Positions 53,956-63,433 are shown, counted from the first letter of the stretch. The stretch: 64,000 nt of DNA from Betaproteobacteria bacterium LSUCC0117 (GCA_030441535.1 JAUJFZ010000001.1:1-64000), one strand, 5' to 3'. The notes: generated by a model not told the origin, from the sequence alone. A program made the numbers and translations.

Positions 53956-54878
53956 TGGAGCACTTTGTGACATTGTTTGACAGCCAATTCCTCCCACAGG
54001 GTTTGGCTCTGCATATCTCAATGGAGCGTTGGATAAAAAATTATAAACTTTGGATTTTATGCATCGATGAGAGCACGTATAACATATTAGAGCAATTGAA
54101 GTTAAACAATGTTAAGCTAATCCATAGAGATGTATTCGAGAGTGAAGAATTATTGAAGTTAAAAAAAATTAGAACTAGAGCTGAATATTGTTGGACACTC
54201 ACTCCATTCGCTCCTTCAGTAGTTTTCAAAACAAATAAAGAGATAGGAAGGGTCACTTATCTAGATGCGGATATGTGGTTTAGAAAAAGCCCGAAAGCAA
54301 TCTTTGCAGAATTCACCAATTCAGAGAAAAGTGTACTAATAACAGATCATTCGTACGCCCCCGAGTACGACCAGTCCGCAGTCAGTGGACAATTTTGTGT
54401 TCAGTTCGTCATTTTCAGGAAAAATGGTAGTGAAAACGTTTTGAAGAAGTGGCAGGATGAGTGTATAGATTGGTGTTCGGAAATACCAGAAAAAAATAAA
54501 TTTGGCGATCAGAAATATTTAGATAAATGGCCCGAGGAATATGGCGACAATATTCATATATTGCAAGATAAGGAACTTTTATTGGCCCCATGGAATCAAA
54601 CGAGACTACCTTACGGAAATGCTGTCTGCTTTCATTTTCATCAATTCAGATTGCTAGGAAAGCAATTTGTATTTGGTGGCTATCGCACGCTATCAAATGT
54701 TAAGGAGATTATCTATAAATCATATCTAATGGATATTGCCGAAGCTTTGAGGTTGTTAAAACCTTACAAATTGAAAATTTATCAAATAAGCATAAAAAAA
54801 TATATCGCAAAAACCACGTTAAATTTAGTGTTTTACTTGGTAGCAAAAGATATCTACTATTGGGGTCGAATAAAATAA
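53955..54878 (+). CDS. Glycosyltransferase with DxD motif (GT8-like fold)
   Basis: A 307-aa protein. HFVTLFDSQFLPQGLAL at the start, VTYLDADMWF with the DxD pair near 104-106, and GDQKYLDKWPEEY resemble GT8-like and nucleotide-diphospho-sugar transferases. A hydrophobic C-terminal end may anchor it to the membrane. Its ATG overlaps the previous stop. The sugar transferred is unknown. Confidence 0.68.
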   Translation: MEHFVTLFDSQFLPQGLALHISMERWIKNYKLWILCIDESTYNILEQLKLNNVKLIHRDVFESEELLKLKKIRTRAEYCWTLTPFAPSVVFKTNKEIGRVTYLDADMWFRKSPKAIFAEFTNSEKSVLITDHSYAPEYDQSAVSGQFCVQFVIFRKNGSENVLKKWQDECIDWCSEIPEKNKFGDQKYLDKWPEEYGDNIHILQDKELLLAPWNQTRLPYGNAVCFHFHQFRLLGKQFVFGGYRTLSNVKEIIYKSYLMDIAEALRLLKPYKLKIYQISIKKYIAKTTLNLVFYLVAKDIYYWGRIK

Positions 54879-54902
54879 ACACTAACAGTTAAGCTACTGA
54901 AA

Positions 54903-56042
54903 ATGGAGAATAAGAGTTTAACTATCACATTATATGCGACAGCATTTGTTTTAATTCTGTTATTGAACTTATATTACGCGCCTTTAGGCTTCTTAATCCT
55001 ATGCATTTTGATATTTAAGCGGTTGCGGAGCACAAAGCCCTGGATATATTATATACTATTTTCTATTGTCGCCTTTACTATCTCCGAGTTAGTTGCGAGA
55101 GTACACCCTAATCACGATGTATATCATATACATGAGTGGTTTTATAAATTGCAAATTGGAGAAGAACCTGCCTATGTGACGAGAGAAATCGTCTATTATT
55201 GGTTACTTAACATATTTGCAAAGTATACGAATGCGGATCGATTCTTGGCGAGCACGATATTTATTTCTTACCTACTATTATTTATAAGTGTGGAAAAATT
55301 GGAGCGGGCGCGCGAAAGTCCGAATCAGATCATTATTGGGATTTTGCTCATAGCATCACTTCCTATATTATTGAATAATGCAATACAATTAAACAAGCAG
55401 TTTTTGGCAACTTCCTTGTTTGTAAGTTATATCGCTCTGGATATTACTCAAAAATCATTGTATAAACTAATACCATTATTCATAAGTATATTTACACATG
55501 TTGTAATTCTTCCTTTATTTGCCCTTTATCTGCTATTAAAAATATATAACTATGACGGAAGGCTTGTAAAAAAGATAGTTATATTAATATCTATTTGCAT
55601 ATGTTTCTTATTATCTTATATATTTGATTTATTTCAAGTAAATTACGCTGTTCAAAGGATATTGATGCATGAAAATCTCACTCATGGCAATCCTAGTTCG
55701 ATGATGAATATTGTACTATTCATCATTTTGGGCTTGGTTTGCTGGGATTCACGAACGACTGAGGCAGTAGTAAAAGGTGATATCATTATTATGCAATTTA
55801 TTGTTTTACTAGTATTATCATTGAGCGCTCTTACTTTTGTTGGATTGTATATGGTTCCTATGAGATTATTTTATCTCGTGGTTTTAATGTTGATTGTATC
55901 GGGATCGATTCAGCGCCAACTCTATCGATTAAATTTCAATTTATATTTTAGCGCATTAATTATTTATAGCGCCTACTTCATGGCGAACATACATGATGGT
56001 CCTTTTTATTTTGACGGGGGATTATTGAATATAAAAAATTAG
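54903..56042 (+). CDS. EpsG/Wzy-type polysaccharide polymerase
   Basis: A 379-aa polytopic membrane protein with about ten hydrophobic segments. The loop VHPNHDVYHIHEWFYKL after TM2-3 resembles the HDxxxY region of EpsG-family proteins, which act as Wzy-like polymerases. Its position among glycosyltransferases, together with a Wzz homologue and a WaaL-like protein at the left end, supports polymerase function. Confidence 0.7.
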   Translation: MENKSLTITLYATAFVLILLLNLYYAPLGFLILCILIFKRLRSTKPWIYYILFSIVAFTISELVARVHPNHDVYHIHEWFYKLQIGEEPAYVTREIVYYWLLNIFAKYTNADRFLASTIFISYLLLFISVEKLERARESPNQIIIGILLIASLPILLNNAIQLNKQFLATSLFVSYIALDITQKSLYKLIPLFISIFTHVVILPLFALYLLLKIYNYDGRLVKKIVILISICICFLLSYIFDLFQVNYAVQRILMHENLTHGNPSSMMNIVLFIILGLVCWDSRTTEAVVKGDIIIMQFIVLLVLSLSALTFVGLYMVPMRLFYLVVLMLIVSGSIQRQLYRLNFNLYFSALIIYSAYFMANIHDGPFYFDGGLLNIKN

Positions 56043-56232
56043 GTATAAAACTTATGTAGTTTTCATTATCCGAAGTTTTTTAGTAATTCTTAGTTGCCAA
56101 GCTATTATCATTTATAAAAAAGATTCTTATAATATGTGTATTAGCGCTTTGCCTCTCTTATGTTCTGTTTAGTCAGCCTTTTTCCTATCTATTTTCAACT
56201 CATGTGTTATTTCGCCGGAATGTTCGTTGATA

Positions 56233-56904
56233 ATGAATGAAGCACTCAATATTCGGGGTCGTATTAAGATCCATCATTATGTGAACCTTATCGGCTGGCG
56301 TGATATTTTGATGATTATGAAAGAATCGGAATTTGATGTTAATATTGATCATTTATTTTACTGCGATACATGGTCACTATTAGTAATTGGGAAACTTTTC
56401 GGTCATAAACTGATCCATATGCCAGGTCCGCGCATTGCATCTAATATTTTAGACCTTGAGGATGTAGAGTATTTAACATCGAGCGTGGTGAATGCTCGTA
56501 GCACTGTGCTTCCATTTTTTTCCGATAATTTTGAAATTAGGAGATATGCCGAGTCATATCAACTTAGAGGAAGTAATTTGGCCCTTGGGATCTCCTCTCC
56601 AAAACAGAATCTCCTAGCCTATGAATTAGCCAAGTCTGCGATAAAGCATTCATCCCCTTTGTTTAATATCTGGTGTCTTGGTGCCGCGCTCTATATGAAT
56701 CATAGAGAAGAGAGTTCGTTCTACTTCAAAATTTTTCTGGTCGGCAGCCCATTAAGAACCCTTACAAAATTGGCCCTTTATGTCAAAGAGAGTTGTCTGA
56801 TTTTTTTTGGAGGTTATCGGACTGAATTTTTGGAGTTTTTATCCCATCTCGAGGTTAAGAACGTACATGACATTGCATCAAATAGATCTGATTCAGCGAG
56901 TTAG
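56233..56904 (+). CDS. Divergent WecG/TagA/CpsF (GT26) family glycosyltransferase
   Basis: A 223-aa protein. The order of motifs follows WecG/TagA: a start segment ending YCDTWSLLVIG, HMPGPR in place of the usual G-x-DL, TVLPFFSDNF, then LALGISSPKQNLL and WCLGAALYMNHR matching VGLG-PKQE and VGAxFD. The usual catalytic and donor-binding residues are partly replaced, so it may be inactive or have changed specificity. The 190 bp upstream show no usable extension; the ATG at 56233 lacks a strong ribosome-binding site (a TTG lies 6 bp before). Confidence 0.5.
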   Translation: MNEALNIRGRIKIHHYVNLIGWRDILMIMKESEFDVNIDHLFYCDTWSLLVIGKLFGHKLIHMPGPRIASNILDLEDVEYLTSSVVNARSTVLPFFSDNFEIRRYAESYQLRGSNLALGISSPKQNLLAYELAKSAIKHSSPLFNIWCLGAALYMNHREESSFYFKIFLVGSPLRTLTKLALYVKESCLIFFGGYRTEFLEFLSHLEVKNVHDIASNRSDSAS

Positions 56905-56906
56905 TT

Positions 56907-57863
56907 ATGATTCTTGTTACCGGGGCGACAGGTTTTGTTGGGAGAGCCGTTGTTAATCAATTATTTCTCGACGGCGGCGCCAATACTGTAGTTGCAGCAG
57001 TGAGAATCGGGGATGTAGCTTTTCCGCAGGGTGTGCGTACCGTTACTGTTGGCGAAGTTGATCGTTCGACGGATTGGCGTAGAGCACTTTATGATGTTTA
57101 TGAGGTTGTGCATTGCGCAGGAATCGCGCATACAGCTGTTTCGACGAAATTTGACCACTTGTCGGCCATCCGTGAGGTTAACGTCTTAGGTACGCTCAAC
57201 CTTGCTCGTCAAGCAGCTCAGGCCGGCGTAAAACGATTCATATTTGTCAGTTCAATAAAGGTGAATGGTGAGTGTACGAAGGTAGGTGAGCGTTTCAAGC
57301 CGGATGATCAGCCTAACCCAGCGGACCCATATTCTTTATCAAAGTTTGAGGCAGAGACCGCACTGCGGAGTCTAAGTGATGAAACAGGAATGGAAATTGT
57401 GATCGTCAGGCCTCCGTTAGTGTATGGACCAGGGGTGAAAGCGAATTTTGCAACCATGCTACGTTTTATAAATTTGAATTTTCCCATGCCGCTGGGTGCG
57501 GTTAAGAACAAGCGAAGCTTCGTAGCATTAGATAATTTGGTAGACCTACTTATCCTCTGTTTACACCACCCTTCTGCCGCTGGTCAGATTTTTTTGGTAT
57601 CAGACAACGAAGACATCTCTATTAGGGAATTGCTGACCCGCCTTGCAAAGAAGATGGAGAAGAGGTTGTTCCTTTTTTCTCTGCCGTCATCGTGGTTGGA
57701 AAATATCGCTGCTGTATTTGGTAAGCAAAGAGAGGCGCAAAGCATCTGCGGAAATCTACAGGTGGACATTATTAAGACCCGGCTTTTATTGGGTTGGACC
57801 CCGAAACTAACGCTAGATCAAGGTTTAGATAGATTAATCGGTCAATGTCCCCAAGAGCAGTAA
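56907..57863 (+). CDS. WbpV-like UDP-sugar 4-reductase/epimerase
   Basis: A 318-aa extended SDR. LVTGATGFVGRAVVNQL binds NAD(P), VHCAGIAHTAV follows, and SSIKVNG with YSLSKFEAE gives the Ser, Tyr and Lys of the active site. VRPPLVYGPGVKANF is typical of the group that reduces UDP-4-keto-6-deoxy-GlcNAc to UDP-FucNAc or UDP-QuiNAc. With the WbpM-type dehydratase and the initiating transferase downstream it forms the usual trio that makes and loads the first sugar. It starts 2 bp after the GT26-like gene. Confidence 0.78.
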   Translation: MILVTGATGFVGRAVVNQLFLDGGANTVVAAVRIGDVAFPQGVRTVTVGEVDRSTDWRRALYDVYEVVHCAGIAHTAVSTKFDHLSAIREVNVLGTLNLARQAAQAGVKRFIFVSSIKVNGECTKVGERFKPDDQPNPADPYSLSKFEAETALRSLSDETGMEIVIVRPPLVYGPGVKANFATMLRFINLNFPMPLGAVKNKRSFVALDNLVDLLILCLHHPSAAGQIFLVSDNEDISIRELLTRLAKKMEKRLFLFSLPSSWLENIAAVFGKQREAQSICGNLQVDIIKTRLLLGWTPKLTLDQGLDRLIGQCPQEQ

Positions 57864-57954
57864 TCATCATCCATAACCAAACGCGTTAGAAGTAGACATT
57901 TTTTAACGTAAGAGGCGCTAATTGAGAAAGTCAAGATTGACCAATAGCTAGATT

Positions 57955-58648
57955 ATGGATGCCGTTAAGCACGTTGGGGCTGATATTGACGTACATTACA
58001 TTTATCGGAAGTTAGGCATCAGTGCCGCAATGTTCCACTAGGGGCGCCCAAATATGGAGACATGGACGTGTCAAAGGTATCTAATCGGAAAGAGCTGGAG
58101 TTCAACTTACAGATCAAGCCGCGCAAGCGCCGAGTGCGTGACAAGGCTGAGGCGCTGACCGTAAAGGAGGGTATCAACCAAGTGTGGTTAATGGACCTCA
58201 TGCACGACCAGCGTGAAGAGGGCAGCACGTTTCAACTGCTCAATGTGATCGACGACCGAAACCGTGAGGCTATCTGAATGGAGGTGAAGTTCTTCCTGCC
58301 ACCAGAGAGGGTGATACGCGAGCTCTAGCAGATCATCTCGTGGCGTGGAGGCCGCAGGTGATCCCATGTGACGATGGCCCGGAATACATCAGTGGTGCGA
58401 TTTAGGTTCGGGCTGCTGAGTGGGGCAATAGGCTGGACCATATTCAGCCGGGTAACCCTCAACAGAATGCCTACGTGGAACTATTCAATTGCACGGTACG
58501 ATGCGAGTGGTTGTCACAGTACTACTGGAGAGACTTGGCGCAGGTTCAAGACTCTGCTACACAATGGATGTGGTAGTACAGCCATGACCGACCCAATATG
58601 GCCTTGGGCGGTTTCGCCCCAACGCCGAGACTGACCATGGCTGCGTAA
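57955..58648 (+). mobile_element. Degraded IS3-family insertion sequence
   Basis: Translating across frames recovers the end of OrfA (IYRKLGISAAMFH, KYGDMDVSKV, NRKELEF) joined directly to the C-terminal half of OrfB (IKPRKRRVRDKAEALTV, QVWLMDLMHDQ, NVIDDRNREAI, CDDGPEYISGAI, NPQQNAYVELFN, HDRPNMALGGFAP). The DDE residues can still be seen, but the middle of the element is deleted and at least three in-frame stops (near 58275, 58326 and 58399) plus frameshifts break it. Terminal inverted repeats were not identified. It sits between the epimerase and the initiating transferase. Confidence 0.85.
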
Positions 58649-58909
58649 CGTTTATATTTCTGCGCTCCCTGCAATAGGCGAGAGTTAACATCAAATAAAC
58701 AAACAAATCAATAAAAAAGAAAAAACAGAAAACTATCCAACCTTCCCTGGAAAAGAGTGTCCTCATTAGATAATAGATAGAAAGCATTTAAGATTTTAAA
58801 AAGCTAATATGTATTTATTAAGTTAATAAGTGTTAATTACATGGCTTCGTCAGAGTTATCCATTGATGTGACATGCTAGCAAAATGAATAGTTAACGAAT
58901 GAGACCGAT
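58649..58909. other. AT-rich spacer before the initiating transferase
   Basis: The 261 bp contain long A/T runs, no supported gene and no convincing promoter or terminator. It may include the lost right end of the insertion sequence. Confidence 0.4.
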
Positions 58910-59527
58910 ATGCTCTTAAATAAGTCATTCTTGTGGGTATTGTTACATCTGAGGGGGGGGCCGTTTTTGAAACGAATATTCGATTTGTTACTAGGCTTGG
59001 TAGCAACAATAGTGTTGCTTTTCCCTTTAATATTCATTGCTGTGTCCGTGCGTTTGACGTCCAGAGGGCCTATTCTGTATTGGTCTCAACGTGTTGGTCG
59101 CCACAACAAAATGTATGCAATGCCAAAATTTAGAAGTATGAAAGTCGGCACACCAGTGGTGGCCACACATTTGTTAGAAGCCCATGAGAAATACGTCACA
59201 CCGGTAGGTCACTTTTTACGAAAAACCAGTTTGGACGAGTTGCCTCAGCTTTGGAGCATTCTAATCGGTGATATGAGTTTTGTTGGTCCTCGCCCTGCCT
59301 TGTTCAGTCAGTACGATCTGATTGAGCTACGTACCTTGAGAAACGTGCACACCTTAACTCCGGGTTTAACTGGCTGGGCGCAAGTGAACGGGCGTGATGA
59401 CCTACCTATTACCCAGAAGGTCGATTTAGATGAAGAGTACCTGCAACGACGTAGTTTTCTCTTTGATATTCAAATTTTGTGGATGACTTTTTTGAAGGTT
59501 TTATCGCAAGAAGGAGTTTCTCACTGA
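58910..59527 (+). CDS. PglC-type undecaprenyl-phosphate sugar phosphotransferase
   Basis: A 205-aa monotopic phosphoglycosyl transferase that starts repeat-unit synthesis by moving a sugar-1-phosphate onto undecaprenyl phosphate. FLKRIFDLLLGLVATIVLLFP is the re-entrant membrane helix, YWSQRVGRHNK and MPKFRSM follow, and SLDELPQLWSILIGDMSFVGPRP carries the catalytic Asp-Glu. The family normally begins about where KRIFD is found. A run of eight G at 58953-58960 precedes an in-frame TTG at 58967, so that TTG (205 minus 19 residues) is a plausible alternative start. Confidence 0.88.
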   Translation: MLLNKSFLWVLLHLRGGPFLKRIFDLLLGLVATIVLLFPLIFIAVSVRLTSRGPILYWSQRVGRHNKMYAMPKFRSMKVGTPVVATHLLEAHEKYVTPVGHFLRKTSLDELPQLWSILIGDMSFVGPRPALFSQYDLIELRTLRNVHTLTPGLTGWAQVNGRDDLPITQKVDLDEEYLQRRSFLFDIQILWMTFLKVLSQEGVSH

Positions 59528-59704
59528 CCTCTGGAGTCCTTTTGTTCTCCCTCGATAATCGTCCGCTAGAAGCAAAGGCGCTAGTAGTACCTCTTCCGCT
59601 GGAAAAAATTCTACTTCTAATGCTTTTGGTTATAAGGGACGAGTACCTACGCTCCAACTTCAAATTTAGCGGAAAAATAGATCTTTTTTATAGATTCCAT
59701 TTAC

Positions 59705-61699
59705 ATGAGTCAAATCCCCAATTACCTTCTAGCTCGTTCGCGCGGAACCAAGCGCCTAATCGTCCTAGCCATTGACAGCTTGGTTTGCATAGCCAGCGTT
59801 TGGCTTGCTTTTTATTTCCGCCTCGGTGAGGTGGTCAGTCTGTCCGGGCCGGTTCTGCTAGCGGTCAGCTTCTCAATAGCATTGGCACTCCCGCTATTCA
59901 TCCGGTTCGGACTGTACCGAGCAATCTTCCGTTACAGCGGACTGCCCGCCCTAATGGCGGTTGCCAACGCGACTCTCTTTTACGGCATTGTCTTTGCAGC
60001 TATTTTCACAGTTTGGGGTATCGAGGGCGTTCCCAGAACCATTGGGCTGCTACAACCGATTATTTTTTTCCTCCTCGTCGGTGCTTCTCGCGCAACAGCG
60101 CGTGTCTGGCTAGGTGGTCTTTACGAGGTGCGGTTGCGGCAGTCCGCCTTACCTCGTGCTTTGATTTATGGCGCTGGAAGCGCTGGGCGTCAGTTGGCCT
60201 CTGGGATGGTTAACAGTCATGAGATTCGGGTTATTGGCTTTCTAGACGATGATCGCCGCCTTCATGGTCAACTCTTAAATGGCTTACGGATTCACGACCC
60301 GTCAACGCTTGAGGCGCTGATTGAGCAAATCGGGGCTACTGATGTGCTGCTTGCGATACCGTCCGCCTCGCGCCAGCGTCGGGTTGAGATTTTGGCTCAA
60401 CTCAAGCCGTATAAATTGGCCGTGAGAACCTTGCCGGGCTTGAATGACATTGCGGCGGGGCGCGTGACGTTGGGGGATGTCCGGGAGCTCGATATCGACG
60501 ATTTGTTGGGGCGCGCACTAGTGAAGCCTAACGGCCTGTTGATGAACATGAATAACAGGCGGAAAACAGTGATGGTAACCGGCGCTGGGGGTAGTATTGG
60601 CGCTGAGCTTTGCAGGCAGTTATTGCAGACAGTTCCAAAGCGGTTGCTGTTGGTGGACGCCAATGAACATGCGCTTTATCAAGTTCACAAAGAATTGGTG
60701 CAAAGTCTGCAAGCTGCCGATTTGTCGGATGCCGAGACACAGCTTGATATTGTGCCGCTGCTGGCCAGCGTTTGCGATGAAACGCGTATCGAGGAGATCG
60801 TGGGCACTTGGCAGCCCCATACGGTCTACCATGCAGCCGCATACAAACATGTGCCGCTCGTCGAGCACAACCCCGCTGAGGGTGTGCATAACAATGTGTG
60901 GGGAACCCGCGTGTGTGCTGAGGCGGCTATTCGAAACGGGGTAGCTAATTTTGTGCTCATTAGTACAGACAAAGCGGTCCGCCCCACCAACATTATGGGA
61001 GCCACTAAGCGTCTGTCCGAGATGTTGTTGCAGGCGCTTTCAGCGGTCAACCCAGCGGCAATTGCAAAAGCGGGCTCGGTTCCGTCAATACGTACGGTTT
61101 TCACGATGGTACGGTTTGGTAACGTCTTGGGTTCGAGTGGCTCGGTAGTCCCGCTGTTCCGGGAGCAGATACGTGATGGTGGTCCCCTCACGATCACGCA
61201 CCCCGAAATCACGCGCTACTTTATGACCATTCCAGAGGCCGCGCAATTGGTCATTCAGGCTGGAGCGATGGGGACAGGCGGCGATGTATTCGTGTTGGAC
61301 ATGGGCCAACCCGTGCGCATTATTGACTTAGCGCGTCGCATGGTGGAGTTATCTGGTCTGACGGTGAAAGACGAGCTGAACCCCAGTGGTGATATCGAGT
61401 TCAAAATCACCGGTTTACGTCCTGGTGAGAAGCTTTTTGAGGAGCTGCTCATTGGAGATGACCCCATCACCACCCAGCATCCTCGTATCATGAAGGCGCA
61501 AGAGCAATTCCTGCCGTGGGCTACGCTGGAGTCTAAGCTCAACACCTTGGATATTGCCGTTGGTGTGAATGATGTACCCGCAATCAAATCACTGCTGACA
61601 GAGCTCGTAACAGGCTACCAAAGCAGTGGCGAGGTCGTTGACTGGGTGCATTTGGCACAAATGCGGGATGCGGCAACGGCAGAAGGCTCGGGCCGTTAA
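59705..61699 (+). CDS. wbpM: WbpM/PglF-type membrane UDP-GlcNAc 4,6-dehydratase
   Basis: A 664-aa protein. Four hydrophobic segments (about residues 15-125) precede a first nucleotide-binding region (YGAGSAGRQLASGM) and the catalytic SDR domain starting MVTGAGGSIGAELCRQLL. The active site reads ISTDKAVRPTNIMGATKR, with Met where the usual Tyr stands, as in WbpM/FlaA1-type enzymes. GLRPGEKLFEELLIGDD is conserved. The product, UDP-2-acetamido-2,6-dideoxy-hexos-4-ulose, feeds UDP-FucNAc/QuiNAc and could feed the DegT/NeuD pair of the second ulosonate block. Base composition is back to chromosomal. Confidence 0.92.
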   Translation: MSQIPNYLLARSRGTKRLIVLAIDSLVCIASVWLAFYFRLGEVVSLSGPVLLAVSFSIALALPLFIRFGLYRAIFRYSGLPALMAVANATLFYGIVFAAIFTVWGIEGVPRTIGLLQPIIFFLLVGASRATARVWLGGLYEVRLRQSALPRALIYGAGSAGRQLASGMVNSHEIRVIGFLDDDRRLHGQLLNGLRIHDPSTLEALIEQIGATDVLLAIPSASRQRRVEILAQLKPYKLAVRTLPGLNDIAAGRVTLGDVRELDIDDLLGRALVKPNGLLMNMNNRRKTVMVTGAGGSIGAELCRQLLQTVPKRLLLVDANEHALYQVHKELVQSLQAADLSDAETQLDIVPLLASVCDETRIEEIVGTWQPHTVYHAAAYKHVPLVEHNPAEGVHNNVWGTRVCAEAAIRNGVANFVLISTDKAVRPTNIMGATKRLSEMLLQALSAVNPAAIAKAGSVPSIRTVFTMVRFGNVLGSSGSVVPLFREQIRDGGPLTITHPEITRYFMTIPEAAQLVIQAGAMGTGGDVFVLDMGQPVRIIDLARRMVELSGLTVKDELNPSGDIEFKITGLRPGEKLFEELLIGDDPITTQHPRIMKAQEQFLPWATLESKLNTLDIAVGVNDVPAIKSLLTELVTGYQSSGEVVDWVHLAQMRDAATAEGSGR

Positions 61700-61707
61700 A
61701 GACTGGA

Positions 61708-62904
61708 TTACGAGCGCCGTAAGCTCACCAATCCCACGCCCATCAAACACAGTCCCCCAGTTACCACCCAACTCAAAGCCCAACCACCCTGTGCCGTGGC
61801 CAGCGCGGCGACAACAGGGGGCATGCAAAATTGTCCCAGCATGGACATTTGCGTGGTCCACCCCAACGCGGTCGAGGCGGTATCCTCGCTTGGGGCAGCT
61901 ATGACCGCTAGCGAAAATAACGATCCCGGGATCATCCCACCGACCCCAGAAAATACCAACACCGCTGCCAGCTTGACTGCGACCGGCGTTGCGGGTGGGG
62001 TCGCGAAGACCACGAACGCGCCAATCGCCATGGCGGCGAAGCCGATGGTGAGTACCTTTTGTGAGCGTACACCGCGTTGCAGCAAACGCCCGCCCACCAG
62101 GTTGCCGGCAATGTTGGCTGCACTCGCAATAGCGGCCATACTGCCCGCAGCAGCCGCAGAGGCGCCGCCGCCTTGCAGCAGCGTGGGTAAAAAGCCAATC
62201 ACCACAAGCCACTGTCCGCTGTAACAGCCAAAGGCCAATGCCACGCGCCAGACCTGTGGCGTGCGCCAGACGGTAATCAGTCGGCGGCTGTCTAGCTGAA
62301 ATGCCCGGCTTGCGCCTTGCGGTATGCCCAATGCAAATACGGCCGCCATCAACAAGGCTAGCCCGCCAAGGGCGGTCCACCACGTGGCCCAACCGGCGTG
62401 TGCCATGAGTGGGGGGCCCAGCAGCAGGGCAGCTGCGGTGCCGGTGGGCATGAAGGTGCCCCAAAAGCCCATCGCGCTGCTGAGCCGCGCGGGGTCCACC
62501 AGGGTTCGTAGCAAAGCAGGACCTGGCACGATGACCATGAGGATTGCGGCCCCCTCAATCGCCCGCATCATGAGCAGCTGCGAGGCACTGGTGGCTAGCC
62601 CCGTCAGCAAACTGAGCGATCCCAGCAAGGTCAGGCCAGTCAGTAAGCTACGCCGCAGGCCAATGCCATCGGCGACCATACCGATGAGCACAGCGGTCAG
62701 CATGCCCGCCATTTGTGAGAGGGACAGCAACCAGCCCGCTTGCACTAACGTGAGGCCAAGTTGGGCTTGCAGTACCGGTATGGCGGGGGCGACTTTGCCC
62801 ACATGCATGGCCGCGACGATCCCGGCGGCCACCACCAACGCCGCGGGCAGGCCCGACGTTGGCTGTGTCTGGTGATTCGTGGGTTCAGTGGTAACGGCGT
62901 TCAT
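61708..62904 (-). CDS. MFS transporter (CynX/NimT-like)
   Basis: A 398-aa polytopic protein with about 12 hydrophobic segments. The loop between TM2 and TM3, LIGMVADGIGLRRSLLTG, is the MFS motif-A region (G-x-x-x-D-x-x-G). It resembles the CynX/NimT group of small-anion and drug exporters, but the substrate is unknown. It is convergent with wbpM (8 bp apart) and overlaps the end of the glycine-zipper gene by 20 bp, so the two minus-strand genes are probably co-transcribed. Confidence 0.82.
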   Translation of the reverse strand: MNAVTTEPTNHQTQPTSGLPAALVVAAGIVAAMHVGKVAPAIPVLQAQLGLTLVQAGWLLSLSQMAGMLTAVLIGMVADGIGLRRSLLTGLTLLGSLSLLTGLATSASQLLMMRAIEGAAILMVIVPGPALLRTLVDPARLSSAMGFWGTFMPTGTAAALLLGPPLMAHAGWATWWTALGGLALLMAAVFALGIPQGASRAFQLDSRRLITVWRTPQVWRVALAFGCYSGQWLVVIGFLPTLLQGGGASAAAAGSMAAIASAANIAGNLVGGRLLQRGVRSQKVLTIGFAAMAIGAFVVFATPPATPVAVKLAAVLVFSGVGGMIPGSLFSLAVIAAPSEDTASTALGWTTQMSMLGQFCMPPVVAALATAQGGWALSWVVTGGLCLMGVGLVSLRRS

Positions 62905-63433
62905 GTGCCGCTAGTTTATAGCGGCTTTCGCCTCGCTTGCTTTGTCTGATTCGGGGCAGTATTTCGATCGCCACTCGTGCGCCCGGGTGGTCCGGCGTGC
63001 GAACCTCGTAGTGCTTACCTGCGTATTCGTAAGTCGCGCGGTAGCCGTCAGCCACAATCTGGTAGGTCGTCTCATTGTTGCAGCGCTGAACCGACTGGTT
63101 ATGCCCGCTGGGCGTGGCTTCAATACGGTCGCCAATCATGGCACCACCAATAATGCCAACTGCGGTGGCGGCGCTCTTACCGCCGCCTTTGCCGAAGCGG
63201 CTACCGATCACGCCGCCTGCGATCGCGCCCATTAATGCGCCCGCGCCTGATTTTTGTGATGTCACGAAAACCTCTTGGGTGGTGCACACCTGTTGGGTCA
63301 CGGGGACATGTTTGTAGACCGGTACCACATTGATCACCCGTGCCCACTCGGTGGCGTATGCCTGGGTCGCCGAGAGGGGAATTGCGCCAATAATGCCCAA
63401 GGTGATGAGGCTGTTTTTGATGCCTTGTCTCAT
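62885..63433 (-). CDS. Glycine-zipper 2TM outer-membrane-type protein
   Basis: A 182-aa secreted protein. A signal peptide (NSLITLGIIGAIPLSATQAYA) is followed by a region with CTTQEV, then a glycine zipper, GALMGAIAGGVIGSRFGKGGG and AVGIIGGAMIGDRIE, as in the Rick_17kDa/SlyB-like 2TM family. The C-terminal half (RCNNETTYQIVADGYRATYEYAGKHYEV) is the usual companion domain. The lipoprotein cysteine is not evident. The ATG at 63433 has AAAAGGAG 5 bp upstream. Such proteins are thought to stabilise the outer membrane. Confidence 0.8.
   Translation of the reverse strand: MRQGIKNSLITLGIIGAIPLSATQAYATEWARVINVVPVYKHVPVTQQVCTTQEVFVTSQKSGAGALMGAIAGGVIGSRFGKGGGKSAATAVGIIGGAMIGDRIEATPSGHNQSVQRCNNETTYQIVADGYRATYEYAGKHYEVRTPDHPGARVAIEILPRIRQSKRGESRYKLAAHERRYH

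Noticed and set aside
61796..62875. Plus-strand open frames of 142 and 183 codons opposite the MFS gene
   Set aside because: They are Ala/Pro/Thr-rich shadow translations of a GC-rich transporter gene, which itself has clear membrane segments and MFS motifs.
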